Below are positions 8,305-18,543 of a DNA stretch of 64,000 nucleotides, piece after piece; positions within the stretch are counted from its first letter, which is position 1; every line of letters begins with the position of its first letter. A program made the position numbers and the translations under genes. The notes beneath the pieces are model-generated. The model did no database searches and was not told the origin of the DNA. It saw only the letters and a list, made by a program, of their open reading frames with translations. Location of the stretch: NCBI GenBank assembly GCA_014859685.1, contig JACUTU010000001.1, forward strand, positions 211,416 to 275,415. The letters are read 5' to 3'. Source of the stretch: Sulfurospirillum sp. (GTDB lineage Bacteria; Campylobacterota; Campylobacteria; Campylobacterales; Sulfurospirillaceae).

Positions 8305-9600
8305 TTATTTTCTCAGAATTGCTGTTGTTGATTGATCTTTGATGAGATATTTATTTGCTACGGCTATGATATCTTCTTTTGTGAGTTTTTCTATGCTTTC
8401 CTCATGTGTTAAGAGGGGTGTCAAATCACCTTTTGCAAGGTAACTGCCAAAAAGATTTGTCAAATTCGACGCACTTTCTAGTGAAAAGATAAAATCAGCT
8501 TTAGTTGTTTTTTTGATTTTTACTATCTCCTCATCGCTGATTTGCCCATTTTTAATCTGCTCTATAACTTTCCATAATTCAGTTTCCACAGCTTCGGCTT
8601 TTATGCCAGCATTTGCTACTGCTAGAAAAAGAAAAATACTTGGATCTTTGTTTTCCATATTGTAGCCATAGATTTGATTAACCATCTTTTTTTCATCTAC
8701 GAGATATTTTTGCAAAATGCTACTTTTACCACTGCTCAACAGTTCACTCAAAGCCGAAAGAGCTACTTGATCTGGATGTGCAAAATCTGGAATTTTAAAC
8801 GCAATAGCTAGCATCTCAACCGCACTCTCTTTTTTGAGATATATGCGTTTTGCACCATCTTGTTGTGGCTCAACTTGATGCGCGCTTGGATAGGTAACTG
8901 GTTTACTTTTGATATGTGCAAAATATTTTTCAGCTTCTTCAAAAACACTTTCAGCTTTGATGTCGCCAGCTACTATTATAAAGGCATTTGCTGGTTGGTA
9001 AAAGTTTGCATGAAACTCTCTAATATCTTCGATGTTCCAGTTTTTGATATCTTCCATAAAACCTATCGGAGTCCAATGGTATGGATGGTATACAAATGCA
9101 TGGTTAAAAAGTCGAAAATACAAATATCCCATCGGAGAATTATCCGTTCGCCAAAGCCTCTCTTCAAGTACAACAGATCGCTCTGGTTGGAATTCTTCAT
9201 CTTTGAGGTTGAGATTTTCCATAAGTTCCGCAAATAATTCAAGCGATTTTGAGAGATTTTTAGAAGCACTTTTTATAAAATAGTGTGTTGCATCAAAACT
9301 TGTGGAAGCATTATTGACGCCTCCTAAGCCCTTGATAATCTCATCAAACTCTCCAGCTTTGAGATTTTTTGTAGATTTGAAATTGAGATGCTCAAGCATA
9401 TGCGCAATGCCACTTTTCCCCATCACCTCGTTGCCACTTCCTACTTTGTAAAAAATATCTGTAGAGATTACATTGCTTGCATTGTCCATTTCAATGACAA
9501 AAATTTGCAGGCCATTTTTGAGTGTTTTACTCTTGTATTGCGGAAGTGAACTTGCCATAATAACTCCTAAAAATAAACAGATTGTTATAAAAATTTTCAT
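8305..9600 (-). CDS. M16 family zinc peptidase, periplasmic
   Basis: A 431-residue insulinase-family protease. It opens with a signal peptide ending near MASSLPQ, carries the inverted zinc motif HMLEH (H67, E70, H71) and a downstream [13 protein letters not shown] with the third ligand. The length fits a single pitrilysin-type subunit of two homologous halves. It probably works in the periplasm; substrate unknown. It sits between pyrD and dapA, a neighbourhood I recall from other Campylobacterota. Confidence 0.88.
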   Translation of the reverse strand: MKIFITICLFLGVIMASSLPQYKSKTLKNGLQIFVIEMDNASNVISTDIFYKVGSGNEVMGKSGIAHMLEHLNFKSTKNLKAGEFDEIIKGLGGVNNASTSFDATHYFIKSASKNLSKSLELFAELMENLNLKDEEFQPERSVVLEERLWRTDNSPMGYLYFRLFNHAFVYHPYHWTPIGFMEDIKNWNIEDIREFHANFYQPANAFIIVAGDIKAESVFEEAEKYFAHIKSKPVTYPSAHQVEPQQDGAKRIYLKKESAVEMLAIAFKIPDFAHPDQVALSALSELLSSGKSSILQKYLVDEKKMVNQIYGYNMENKDPSIFLFLAVANAGIKAEAVETELWKVIEQIKNGQISDEEIVKIKKTTKADFIFSLESASNLTNLFGSYLAKGDLTPLLTHEESIEKLTKEDIIAVANKYLIKDQSTTAILRK

Positions 9601-9612
9601 CTTTGCTCCTCA

Positions 9613-10674
9613 TCATCTGTGATTAACGCCTATGGCTTCAGTGATATGATGAAAACCATCTGCGTCCATAAGTTTGAGAATACCTTTTGAGATTGCACTA
9701 GCGATACTTGGGCCTTTAAAGATAAAAGCGCTATAGATTTGCACCAAACTTGCTCCATCTTTGATTCGTGCATATGCCTCGTTTGCATCATCTATTCCGC
9801 CTACGCTGATAAGCGTTGTTTTGCCATAAAATTCTTGTGCCAATTCGTGAAAAAGTTTCGCACTTTTGTGTGCGAGTACTTTTCCGCTGATGCCTCCAAA
9901 ATTTTGTGCATTTGGCAAAAGTGAATAATCAATAGTTGTGTTCGTGGCAATAATACCTCTAGCACCGTATTCAAGAGCGACACTACAAATGTCAAGTGCG
10001 GCTTTAGTTTCTAAATCAGGTGCAATTTTAAGTAAAACTGATTTTTTTGTTTTGTTTTTTGCAAGGGTAAAAAGATCTTTTATAAAAGATTCATTTTGTA
10101 AATCTCGCAAACCTGGGGTGTTTGGTGAAGAGATATTGATCACCAAATAATCACAAACTTCATCAAATATCTCTATGAGAGTTTCATAATCACGCAAAGC
10201 ATCTTCACTACTCGTTGTTTTGTTTTTGCCTATATTTGCAGCTATTGGTATTGCAAAAGGATATATTTTTTGTACTCTTGCATGTATCTTTTTGGCACCA
10301 TCGTTATTGAATCCCATTGCATTTTGGATACTTTCAAATTCAGGGTAGCGAAAAAGTCTCGGTTTTGGATTGCCACTTTGTGGGTTTGGCGTGATAGTTC
10401 CAAACTCAATATGTCCAAGTCCAAAAGCGGTGAGTGGTTTGATCATTGTAGCATTTTTATCAAATCCTGCGGCCAAGCCGACCGGATTTAAAAAGTGCGT
10501 TCCAAAAAGATCTTGTTCAAGTCTAGCATCGGTAAAAAAATACTTTTCACTCAAGTTAGCAAGCATGAAAGGAGCTAGTTTTGTACTATAGCGAAGAGTA
10601 AATTCAACAATATTATGAGCATTTTCAGGAGAGAGTTGAAAAAATACCTTCTTAAGCGTCTCGTAGCTAAACAT
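9613..10674 (-). CDS. pyrD: Dihydroorotate dehydrogenase, class 2 (quinone-linked)
   Basis: A 353-residue FMN enzyme of pyrimidine synthesis that passes electrons to quinone. GLAAGFDKNA (67-76), the catalytic serine region NISSPNTPGLRDLQ (180-193), and the late VGGI...GASLVQIYSAFIF phosphate-binding region are clear. The N-terminal helical extension marks the membrane-associated class 2. It is the first gene of the leftward seven-gene operon, with a TATAAT box and GAAAGG ribosome-binding site upstream. Confidence 0.95.
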   Translation of the reverse strand: MFSYETLKKVFFQLSPENAHNIVEFTLRYSTKLAPFMLANLSEKYFFTDARLEQDLFGTHFLNPVGLAAGFDKNATMIKPLTAFGLGHIEFGTITPNPQSGNPKPRLFRYPEFESIQNAMGFNNDGAKKIHARVQKIYPFAIPIAANIGKNKTTSSEDALRDYETLIEIFDEVCDYLVINISSPNTPGLRDLQNESFIKDLFTLAKNKTKKSVLLKIAPDLETKAALDICSVALEYGARGIIATNTTIDYSLLPNAQNFGGISGKVLAHKSAKLFHELAQEFYGKTTLISVGGIDDANEAYARIKDGASLVQIYSAFIFKGPSIASAISKGILKLMDADGFHHITEAIGVNHR

Positions 10675-10705
10675 GCAGACCTTTCTTTTTTTAAATGAAT
10701 TCGCG

Positions 10706-10711
10706 ATTATA
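10706..10711 (-). promoter_or_regulatory. -10 box for the pyrD operon
   Basis: Minus-strand TATAAT located 32 bases upstream of the pyrD start, in the divergent gap with the LysE gene. Confidence 0.45.
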
Positions 10712-10743
10712 ACGAAACTTGCATAAATATTTTATTACAATGG

Positions 10744-10749
10744 TATAAT
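10744..10749 (+). promoter_or_regulatory. Extended -10 promoter for the LysE gene
   Basis: TGG-TATAAT, an extended -10 box 37 bases before the TTG start at 10786. No strong -35 is seen. Confidence 0.5.
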
Positions 10750-10785
10750 TCGCTCTTAAAACTCTATTGTAATAAGGTTAATATT

Positions 10786-11421
10786 TTGGAAACGGTGCTT
10801 AGTTATTCGCTTCTTGTTGTGTTTATTCCTACTTTTTTCTTTGTTTCACTCACTCCGGGGATGTGTATGACGCTCGCCCTTAGTTTAGGTATGAGTGTGG
10901 GGTTGAAGCGTACTTTTTTTATGATGGCAGGTGAATTAATCGGTGTTGGGATTGTTGCTTTTTGTTCAGTTGTTGGTGTTGCTGCAATTATGCTGAATCA
11001 TCCTGATATTTTTACACTTTTCAAATACGCTGGAGGATTGTATCTGGGCTATCTTGGCGTGATGATGTGGTTGAGTCGAGGTAAGATGGCAATGCTTACA
11101 TGTAAGCACGAAAATGCACAAACTATAACCAATAAAACATTGATTTTACAGGGTTTTGTAACAGCCATTGCTAATCCAAAAGGCTGGGCATTTTTTATCG
11201 CACTTTTGCCTCCTTTTATTGATCAAAACTTACCACTTATTCCACAAACGATGGTTTTGCTAGTCATCATTTTGTGTTTGGAATTTATATGTTTAATGAT
11301 CTATGCAGGTGGCGGCAATACTTTGCGAAAATTCTTGCACAAAAGTGATAATGTCAAACTTTTAAATAGATGTGCAGGCTCGCTTATGATAGGCGTTGGA
11401 ATTTGGCTTTCGTTGAGTTAA
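10786..11421 (+). CDS. LysE/RhtB family amino acid exporter
   Basis: A 211-residue inner-membrane protein with about six helices and the family opening TPGMCMTLALSLGMSVGLKR. Members export amino acids or related metabolites; the substrate here is unknown. The start is TTG at 10786, supported by a TAAGG ribosome-binding site about eight bases upstream and by the family N-terminus. A perfect 14-base palindrome copy (11094) lies in a loop-like stretch MLTCKHENAQ. Confidence 0.88.
   Translation: METVLSYSLLVVFIPTFFFVSLTPGMCMTLALSLGMSVGLKRTFFMMAGELIGVGIVAFCSVVGVAAIMLNHPDIFTLFKYAGGLYLGYLGVMMWLSRGKMAMLTCKHENAQTITNKTLILQGFVTAIANPKGWAFFIALLPPFIDQNLPLIPQTMVLLVIILCLEFICLMIYAGGGNTLRKFLHKSDNVKLLNRCAGSLMIGVGIWLSLS
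11094..11107. repeat. Dispersed palindrome copy, perfect 14-mer GCTTACATGTAAGC
   Basis: Inside the LysE gene, read as Met-Leu-Thr-Cys-Lys in a polar loop between membrane segments. Confidence 0.85.
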
Positions 11422-11432
11422 AATTTTGTGAT

Positions 11433-13148
11433 TCACGCTTGCAAGCCTTTGAGTTTTTTGTATTCGTTGCTTGAGAGACGCAATTGCTCATCGCTTCCTA
11501 TAGCGTTTATTTTTCCATGTTTGAGTACGATTATCTTGTCTGCTTTTTTGATTGTGCTGAGGCGATGTGCTATAACAAATGTAATCTTATTTTTTGTTAA
11601 ATGTTCCATGGCTTGCGTGATTTTTAATTCACTATTGCTATCAAGCGCACTGGTGGCTTCATCAAAGATGAGGATTTTTGGATCGATATAGATAGCTCTT
11701 GCTATGGCAATTCTTTGGCGTTGTCCGCCTGAGAGATTTGCTCCAAATTCGTCGAGTGTTGTATGTATGCCAAAAGGCAATTGCTCGATGAATTCATAGG
11801 CATTTGCTTTTTTAAGCGCATCGATAACTTTTGGCTCGTCGATAGCTTTGCCATATGCCACATTTGCAGCAATACTCTTATGAAATATATAAACTCTTTG
11901 CGTAACAATAGCGATAGAATTTCTGAGACTTTGCAGATCAAACTCTTTGAGATTGGTGCCATTTATAAAGATTGCTCCAGCTGTTGGATCAAAAAATCTT
12001 ACCAATAAATTTACTAAAGAAGTTTTGCCCCCGCCGCTATCTCCGACTAAAGCAATGAACTCATTTTGGCTTACATGTAGGTCTATTCCATCAAGTGCTT
12101 TCTTTTCATCATAGCTCAGTTGCACATCTTTGAAGTCGATACTTTTAACAACACTCGGCATCATTTTCTCTCCTCCATTGATCTGAGGTTTTTTATCGAG
12201 CATAAAAAATATCCGTTCACTTGCGGCAAGTGCTTCTTGGAGGTTATTGTACAATCCTGAGAGTTTTTTGATGGGCGTATAGAGCATAAAAAGTGCAGTT
12301 AAAAAAGAGAAAAAACTTCCTACACTCATCTGATCTTCGATAACTTGCATACCACCTATGATGATAACTGTTGCCACACCAATGGAGCCTAAGATCTCCA
12401 TCATAGGGCTTACAAGTTGTGAAACTTTTACAGATTTCATCGTGAGTTTAAAGTATCGCTCGTTTTCTGCTGCAAAAATATCTGCTTCGTGTTTCATGGC
12501 ATTATTTGCTTTAATTACTTCGATATTGTTAAATATCTCACTCAATTTTGCAGTGATATCAGAGATTTTTTCTTGAGATTGACGGGATATTTTTTTCATC
12601 TTTTTTGCAAGTTTACTGAGTGGTAAAATCGCAAGTGGCAAAATAATGAGTGCATAAAAAGCTAAAGAAGGGCTTTGATAGATCACGACCCCGATGAGCC
12701 CGATTATGGTAAAAATTTCTCGAAAAAATTCAGGAATGAGATTTGAAACTACTGTGCGGACTTTTTCGACATCATTTGTGTTGCGGCTGATGAGTTCACC
12801 CGTGCGGTAAGTGTGGAAAAAAGAGAGATCTTGAATGAGAAGGTTTTGTAAAATTTTATCACGAAATCTTCTGATGATGTCATGCCCTATGTAGCTTGTA
12901 AAATACGATTGCATATATCTACCAGATTCTTTTGCGACATATACAGCGATAATTGCATAAGGCAAAAGATGCAGCATATCGACATCTTTAGCGATAAAGA
13001 TCTCATCTAAAAGTGGTTTTACAAGATACGCTGAAAACGCAGTACCACTTGAAGAGAGTATCATGCCGATTATGGCTAAAACAAAATAAGCAATATACTC
13101 TTTAAAATAGGGTGAAAATCGTTGAAGAATACTTTGCAAACCCTGCAT
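11433..13148 (-). CDS. MsbA-like ABC exporter (membrane and ATPase domains fused)
   Basis: A half-transporter with an N-terminal six-helix domain and a C-terminal ATPase with GDSGGGKT (Walker A), LSGGQRQR (signature) and ILIFDEATSALD (Walker B). It most likely flips lipid A-core or another lipid, given murJ in the same operon, but drug export cannot be excluded. I choose the ATG at 13146-13148, whose A is the last base of the cysS stop (TAATG), over a GTG 18 bases upstream. A palindrome variant near 12071 encodes Asp-Leu-His-Val-Ser. Confidence 0.88.
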   Translation of the reverse strand: MQGLQSILQRFSPYFKEYIAYFVLAIIGMILSSSGTAFSAYLVKPLLDEIFIAKDVDMLHLLPYAIIAVYVAKESGRYMQSYFTSYIGHDIIRRFRDKILQNLLIQDLSFFHTYRTGELISRNTNDVEKVRTVVSNLIPEFFREIFTIIGLIGVVIYQSPSLAFYALIILPLAILPLSKLAKKMKKISRQSQEKISDITAKLSEIFNNIEVIKANNAMKHEADIFAAENERYFKLTMKSVKVSQLVSPMMEILGSIGVATVIIIGGMQVIEDQMSVGSFFSFLTALFMLYTPIKKLSGLYNNLQEALAASERIFFMLDKKPQINGGEKMMPSVVKSIDFKDVQLSYDEKKALDGIDLHVSQNEFIALVGDSGGGKTSLVNLLVRFFDPTAGAIFINGTNLKEFDLQSLRNSIAIVTQRVYIFHKSIAANVAYGKAIDEPKVIDALKKANAYEFIEQLPFGIHTTLDEFGANLSGGQRQRIAIARAIYIDPKILIFDEATSALDSNSELKITQAMEHLTKNKITFVIAHRLSTIKKADKIIVLKHGKINAIGSDEQLRLSSNEYKKLKGLQA

Positions 13149-14545
13149 TATTCGCTCTTCTCCCACTGTGTGCCTTGTGGCGTGTCCATCAATAAGATGC
13201 CCTTACATGTAAGCGTTTCTCGCAAGGAATCGGCTCGTGCAAAATCTTTTTGTGCTTTTGCTTCGCTTCGTTCTTTGATGAGTTTTTCTATCTCATTTTT
13301 TTGTGCCGTATCGACGCCTAATTGAAAGTATGCAAAAGGATCTTTGAGTCCTATGCCTAAGAGTTGCTCAAGCCAAGCTAGATTTGCTCTTATGATACTT
13401 TTAAATTCTGTATCTTTTGGATGTGCATCTAAAAATTCATTGGCTCGCATGATCATTTCATCTATGTGTGCGAGTGCTTTGGAAATGTTGAGATCATCGC
13501 TAAGCGCTTCAAGCATCGGCTTTTTAAATTGGTCATCAAGCAAACTCGGCGCTATTCCATAAACTCTTTTTTTTAAGCGATAGAGTTTATCAAGTCTTTT
13601 TTTACTTACCAAAAGATCCTCTTCACTAAAGTTAAAGTTTGCACGATAATGGCTTGAGAGTAGATAAAATCGTAAAATTTCCCCATCATATACAAATAGT
13701 GCATCTTTGAGAAAAAAACTATTGCCTAAAGATTTGCTCATCTTTTCGCCATTGATGGTTACAAAACCATTGTGCATCCAGTATTTTGCAAGTTCTTGCC
13801 CACTTTTACAACGCGTTTGTGCTGCTTCATTTTCATGGTGTGGAAAAAGTAAATCCGCACCGCCTGCGTGGATATCTATCTGAAAAGCCCCTTCACTTTT
13901 GAGGTGTTTTTCTATCATACATGAGCATTCTATATGCCATCCTGGTCGCCCAACACCAAACGCAGCATCATAACTAGGTTCATCAGCTTTTGAAAATTTC
14001 CATAAAGCAAAATCTTTAAAATCCCTTTTTTGTAGATTTTCTTGTACCCTTGCTTGTGTTAAATCTTTTTGAATTTGCATATGTGATAAGCTAAGATAAG
14101 CGGGATCTTTTGTTGTGTCAAAATAGATCCCATCATCTGTTTTATATGCTATATTTTTTTCTAATAACACTTGTATAAAATTACGCATTTCATCAATACT
14201 TTGCGTCGCTTTTGGCTCAATGTCCGCATCCTCAATACCAAGAGTGTGCATTTCATCTTTATATCTTTGAATATAAAAAGAGGTTAGCTCTTCAAGTGAT
14301 TTTTTTTCTTGTTGCATCTTGTTGATGATCTTGTCGTCGATATCCGTAAAATTTTTGACAAAAGTAACTGTAAAATCTAAAGCTTTGAGTACTCGTCTAA
14401 GCAAGTCAAAAGACAAAGCGCTTCTAGCATGTCCTAAATGTGCATCATCATACACCGTAGGTCCACAAACATATATCTTTGCTTCACCCATTTTTATGGG
14501 CTCAAATGTAACTTTTTTTCTCTGTTGCGAATCATAAATAACCAT
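13148..14545 (-). CDS. cysS: Cysteinyl-tRNA synthetase
   Basis: A class I synthetase of 465 residues with zinc ligand C27 in YVCGPTVYDDAHLGH, the HIGH-type HLGH (36-39), the WHIEC zinc motif and KMSKS in NGEKMSKSLGN. It loads cysteine on tRNA-Cys. The start is the ATG at 14543-14545, which begins with the family sequence MVIYDSQQRK; the open frame continues upstream into murJ without homology. It overlaps murJ by 14 bases and is directly coupled to the ABC exporter downstream. A perfect 12-base palindrome copy is near the 3' end. Confidence 0.95.
   Translation of the reverse strand: MVIYDSQQRKKVTFEPIKMGEAKIYVCGPTVYDDAHLGHARSALSFDLLRRVLKALDFTVTFVKNFTDIDDKIINKMQQEKKSLEELTSFYIQRYKDEMHTLGIEDADIEPKATQSIDEMRNFIQVLLEKNIAYKTDDGIYFDTTKDPAYLSLSHMQIQKDLTQARVQENLQKRDFKDFALWKFSKADEPSYDAAFGVGRPGWHIECSCMIEKHLKSEGAFQIDIHAGGADLLFPHHENEAAQTRCKSGQELAKYWMHNGFVTINGEKMSKSLGNSFFLKDALFVYDGEILRFYLLSSHYRANFNFSEEDLLVSKKRLDKLYRLKKRVYGIAPSLLDDQFKKPMLEALSDDLNISKALAHIDEMIMRANEFLDAHPKDTEFKSIIRANLAWLEQLLGIGLKDPFAYFQLGVDTAQKNEIEKLIKERSEAKAQKDFARADSLRETLTCKGILLMDTPQGTQWEKSE
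13202..13213. repeat. Dispersed palindrome copy, perfect CTTACATGTAAG
   Basis: Near the 3' end of cysS, read on the gene strand as Leu-Thr-Cys-Lys. Confidence 0.8.
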
Positions 14546-15941
14546 GAATAAATCCCTTAAACCATAAAAGTAGCGGTATATAAATAACAAAAGCCAACAT
14601 AAAGTAGCCCAATTTTTGATCAAGCATTATATCTAAAAATTTTTTGATGCCAAATGAGTGTAGTGTAAAGCCTAAAAGCACAAAACCAGCAGCCGAGCTT
14701 GCTAGTGCCAAACCCATCACGCCAAGTGATTGGATAAAAAGTGCATAAAAAATGATATTGCTTCCAAGTGCATAAAGTGAAATTTTTGCGGCTTGTTTTT
14801 GTTTGTGAGATGCGTATAACCATAGTGAAAACAGTTTTGCAAGTCCAAAAGGTAGCAAACCTATGAGGTACATTCGCAAAACACCAGCAGTATTTTGAGC
14901 ATCAAGAGCGTCAAAAGCACCTCTTTGAAAAAGTAAATATACGATCTCTTCGCTGAGGATAATGCCACCAATGCTCGCCAAGGATAAGAGACTAAAGAGA
15001 ATCCAAAATCCATCTTTGAACATCTTAGTTGATTGTATTTCATCCCCATTTTTAACATATCGAGCAATTTTTGGAAAAATACCGACAGAAAGAGCAATAG
15101 CAAAAAGAGCTAAAGGTAGTTGAAAAATTCTATTTGCATAGTATAGATAGCTAATACTTCCAGCACTCAAAAAACTAGCGATAGCGGTGTCTAAAAAAGC
15201 AGATATTTGAGGCGTAGAGTTTCCGATAATGGCTTGAGAAAAGGATCGTAAAAAATGTTTTTCTTCGATTTGTAATCGTGGTGGTTTTTTGTGCCTACAT
15301 GTAAAGCCATAAGCAAAAAGTTTGAGTAATCCTCTGCTTCTTGCGGCGATGAAATGTGTTACAAGTTGTAGCATTCCCCCGACAAGTACCGCATAGCTCA
15401 TAGCATACACGATGGTCATCTTTTCATAGTTTTTACTCAAAATCAATGCCCCAATCAATGCTATATTGAGCAAGGCGGTTGAAAATGCTGTAGTTGCGAA
15501 ATGGTTTTTGTATTGTAACAACGAAGCTAAAAAGGTTACACAAAAAATGAGTGGTAAGTAGTAAAAATTGATAGCAACCAAGGGCGCTGCGATATCGATA
15601 GTGGCTGAATCAAAGCCAAAAGCGAGTAAGCTAGTAAAAAATCGGCTAAAAAGTGTCACAATGATACTCAAAACTATGATAAAGAGGAAAAATTTTACAA
15701 ATGTTTTATATGTGAAAAGAGATTTGTTACAAGAACTTGTAAAAGAGGGAATGAAACTTTGTGTAAGCGCACCCTCGGCAAATATCCGCCTAAAGAGATT
15801 TGGAAACTTGAACGCAACAAAAAATATATCACTATATATGTTTGCTCCTAGCACAGATGCACTCAGCAAATCTCGCACAAAGCCAAATATTCTTGAAGTT
15901 AAAATACCAACACTGTTGGTGAAAAAAGATCGAATTATCAT
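14532..15941 (-). CDS. murJ: Lipid II flippase MurJ
   Basis: A 469-residue MATE/MOP-like membrane protein with about 13-14 helices. The N-terminal SRIFGFVRDLLSASVLG and FPNLFRRIFAEGALTQSFIP segments are the MurJ/MviN signature. It moves lipid II across the inner membrane for peptidoglycan synthesis. It leads the murJ-cysS-ABC exporter operon, divergent from fapA. A palindrome variant near 15295 encodes Phe-Thr-Cys-Arg. Confidence 0.95.
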   Translation of the reverse strand: MIIRSFFTNSVGILTSRIFGFVRDLLSASVLGANIYSDIFFVAFKFPNLFRRIFAEGALTQSFIPSFTSSCNKSLFTYKTFVKFFLFIIVLSIIVTLFSRFFTSLLAFGFDSATIDIAAPLVAINFYYLPLIFCVTFLASLLQYKNHFATTAFSTALLNIALIGALILSKNYEKMTIVYAMSYAVLVGGMLQLVTHFIAARSRGLLKLFAYGFTCRHKKPPRLQIEEKHFLRSFSQAIIGNSTPQISAFLDTAIASFLSAGSISYLYYANRIFQLPLALFAIALSVGIFPKIARYVKNGDEIQSTKMFKDGFWILFSLLSLASIGGIILSEEIVYLLFQRGAFDALDAQNTAGVLRMYLIGLLPFGLAKLFSLWLYASHKQKQAAKISLYALGSNIIFYALFIQSLGVMGLALASSAAGFVLLGFTLHSFGIKKFLDIMLDQKLGYFMLAFVIYIPLLLWFKGFIHGYL

Positions 15942-16006
15942 AAGTGAATTTTAACGAAAAGATTGTTAAATGGGGCTGTTTTAAAAATTTGTCAGTTAGT
16001 TTTATG

Positions 16007-16012
16007 TATAAT
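16007..16012 (+). promoter_or_regulatory. -10 box for the fapA operon
   Basis: TATAAT 29 bases before the fapA ATG in the 100-base gap with murJ; an AAGG ribosome-binding site lies between. Confidence 0.45.
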
Positions 16013-16041
16013 TAAAAATCTTCAAGATTAAGGATAGACAA

Positions 16042-17973
16042 ATGGGATTGTTCGATAAGATAGCTTTTGATGATAATTCGAATGCAGATGAGCAAAAAGA
16101 TGCAAAACCAGAATTTAAATCAGTTATTTTAGAGAGTGAAAATATACCACGAGAGATCAAAAGTATTGCCAATGTCAATGCTTTAAGCGTAGATGCACTT
16201 GATTTTAAAATACTCAAATGCAAAACACTTTACAGTGACACAAAAGAAGAGGGCTGGGTGGAAGCAGATACGGAAAAGATAAAACTTTTTGAAAGTGAAG
16301 ATTTTTTACTCAATCCAGCTTTAAAAATAAAACAATCCTTTAAGGTAGAAATTTTTAAAAAAAATGAAGAAGAGGAGTCTGTTTTACCACATATTATGCT
16401 AAGCGACAACAAGCTTTTAACCCGTGTTATTGCAAATATTAAACAAAATATCGAAGTAAAATATGTTTCAAAACTTGAAGAATTAATCGTCGACGAGATT
16501 AACAAAAAAAAGATAAAAGCGGGTGTTTTTGTTGGAATCCACGATGCAAACCTCTATAAAGAAGTAAAAAAAATAGTAGCTTCAATTCGCATTAATGGCA
16601 TTTTGGACAAAGATTACTCTTTCTTGGTATGCGAATGTATCGATCCTGTTTTTCCAATCAATGATGATTTGAAGTTGTATTATAAAAAGAAAGTAAAACA
16701 AGAAGATGATCAAGGCAGAATTGATTATTCTAAAAGAGGCTATATACTTGCTGTGGATGTGGATGAGTGCATTATCGAGTATATAAAGCCAAAAGATGGA
16801 AAGGCTGGGAGAAATTGTCAAGGCAAATACCTCGGTGTTGCGAACCCAAAAATCGAACATGAAATAATAATAAATACAACAGAAAATATCATCAAAAAAG
16901 AGGATGAATCATCAATCCGTTACATCGCTCAAAGATGTGGTTATGTTGTTGAAACGGGGTTAAATACTTTTGATATCGATGATAGAATGGAAGTCACAGA
17001 GGTCAGTTTTCGTACAACTGGCTCAATTGAAACAAGTATGAGTTCAAATGTCAAAATCAATATACAAGAAGCAGATATTTTCAAAGATGCCATTGGTCCT
17101 GGTATGAGCGTGGAGACGAGTGAACTCAATGTTCAGGGCAATGTAGGTAGTGGTGCGAGGATTAAAGCAAATAAGCTCGAAGTTGGAGGACAAACGCACA
17201 AAACCTCAGTGATAGAAGCTAAAAATGCTCACATAATGACACATAGAGGAGAACTTAGCGGAGAGACTATACTCGTTGATAGGCTTGAAGGCGGTCATAT
17301 AAATGGTGTTGAAGTACATGTAAAGCAAGCAATCGGCGGTGAAATCATCGCAAAAAATATTATCATCGATGAGCTGATTTCTAATGTCCATATGAGTGCG
17401 TCTGATAAGATTGAGATCAAAGAGCTCAAAGGCAATAGCAATAAATTTATAATAGATCCAAGTGTTACCATAGAATTTAATGAAAAAATAGCAAAAATCA
17501 ACGAAGAGATAAAAGATTTGACTATCAAAATTAAACCTTTGCCAACACAACTTGATGATCGCAAAAAACTACTAGAAAAAACGAAACCAACGATCAATAT
17601 GATCAAAGACAAGATTACAGAACTCAAGGGTGATGGCAAGAAACCACCAGCAGCTCTTTTGATGAAGATTAGAGATTTTCAAGGTATGGTTAGCGCTTAC
17701 AATGATTTGCTTGCAAACTATAAAAATCAAAAAGCAAAAATCGAAGATCTTAGGGCTGATCTTAAAGAGGTACAACTTAAGATTTTTTCAGCAAAGATAG
17801 TGAACCACTCGCCTTGGCTTGAGTTCAATGAAATCCGCTTTAAATTAATTTCACCGACTAGAGAAATCATCTACAATACTAAAAATCATGAAATCATTCG
17901 AGAAATTACGCTCAAGCAAGTAGGTGATGAAGAGTTTAAAATCAACAAATCAAGCGAGTACAGTGCATCATGA
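16042..17973 (+). CDS. FapA family (DUF342) protein
   Basis: A 643-residue protein with a divergent N-terminal third, the FapA/DUF342 core (GYILAVDVDECI, KPKDGKAGRNCQGKY near residues 250-265), a repetitive beta-helix stretch from about 330 to 480 rich in short valine/isoleucine strands, and a coiled coil of about 80 residues around 490-590. Relatives in Vibrio affect polar flagellar assembly by binding a histidine kinase, but a flagellar role here is inference. Its stop overlaps the ruvA start by four bases. Confidence 0.8.
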   Translation: MGLFDKIAFDDNSNADEQKDAKPEFKSVILESENIPREIKSIANVNALSVDALDFKILKCKTLYSDTKEEGWVEADTEKIKLFESEDFLLNPALKIKQSFKVEIFKKNEEEESVLPHIMLSDNKLLTRVIANIKQNIEVKYVSKLEELIVDEINKKKIKAGVFVGIHDANLYKEVKKIVASIRINGILDKDYSFLVCECIDPVFPINDDLKLYYKKKVKQEDDQGRIDYSKRGYILAVDVDECIIEYIKPKDGKAGRNCQGKYLGVANPKIEHEIIINTTENIIKKEDESSIRYIAQRCGYVVETGLNTFDIDDRMEVTEVSFRTTGSIETSMSSNVKINIQEADIFKDAIGPGMSVETSELNVQGNVGSGARIKANKLEVGGQTHKTSVIEAKNAHIMTHRGELSGETILVDRLEGGHINGVEVHVKQAIGGEIIAKNIIIDELISNVHMSASDKIEIKELKGNSNKFIIDPSVTIEFNEKIAKINEEIKDLTIKIKPLPTQLDDRKKLLEKTKPTINMIKDKITELKGDGKKPPAALLMKIRDFQGMVSAYNDLLANYKNQKAKIEDLRADLKEVQLKIFSAKIVNHSPWLEFNEIRFKLISPTREIIYNTKNHEIIREITLKQVGDEEFKINKSSEYSAS

Positions 17974-18530
17974 TAGTAGGCATTTATGGTAAAATCATCA
18001 AAAAAGAGCCAACACTTCTACATGTAAGGGCAGATTCAGGACTTGTTTATAGGATTCATATCTCTTTGCATACTTCTTCAAAAGTGCAATTGGGCGAAGT
18101 TTTTTTGCATACAACGCAGATTATCAGAGAAGATATGCACAGCTTGTATGGTTTTTTTGATACAGGCGAAAAGATACTATTTGATACACTTATAAAACTC
18201 AATGGTATTGGACCATCTAGCGCATTAGCAACTTGTTCGACACTCACTCCGCAAGAGTTTGCAGCAGCACTTGCTTCAAATGATATCACTGTTTTTCAAA
18301 GAGTACCAGGTATTGGGCCAAAGAGTGCCAAGCGTATTTTGGTAGAATTGAGTGATTTTACGCTAGGAAGTGATGAGACAACACAAATCAATCCATCACA
18401 CAATGATGCCTTGATGGCACTTGAAAGTTTGGGTTTCAAAAAAGAAAATATCAAGAAAATTCTTTCTACATGTAAGGCTGAAGAGACAAGTTTGCTCATC
18501 AAAGAAGCCTTGCAAAAATTAGCAAAATAA
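17970..18530 (+). CDS. ruvA: Holliday junction branch migration protein RuvA
   Basis: A 186-residue protein with the N-terminal OB fold beginning MIVGIYGKI, two helix-hairpin-helix DNA-binding motifs (LNGIGPSSALA and VPGIGPKSAKRIL, near 72-82 and 107-119) and the short C-terminal RuvB-binding domain. It binds Holliday junctions as a tetramer. It is coupled to fapA by ATGA. Two palindrome variants, near 18018 and 18466, encode Leu-His-Val-Arg and Ser-Thr-Cys-Lys. Confidence 0.95.
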   Translation: MIVGIYGKIIKKEPTLLHVRADSGLVYRIHISLHTSSKVQLGEVFLHTTQIIREDMHSLYGFFDTGEKILFDTLIKLNGIGPSSALATCSTLTPQEFAAALASNDITVFQRVPGIGPKSAKRILVELSDFTLGSDETTQINPSHNDALMALESLGFKKENIKKILSTCKAEETSLLIKEALQKLAK

Positions 18531-18543
18531 TAAAGGTTTATAG

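Noticed and set aside
14546-14623. Upstream extension of cysS into murJ
   Set aside because: Hydrophobic residues unrelated to the synthetase; ATG at 14545 gives the family start.
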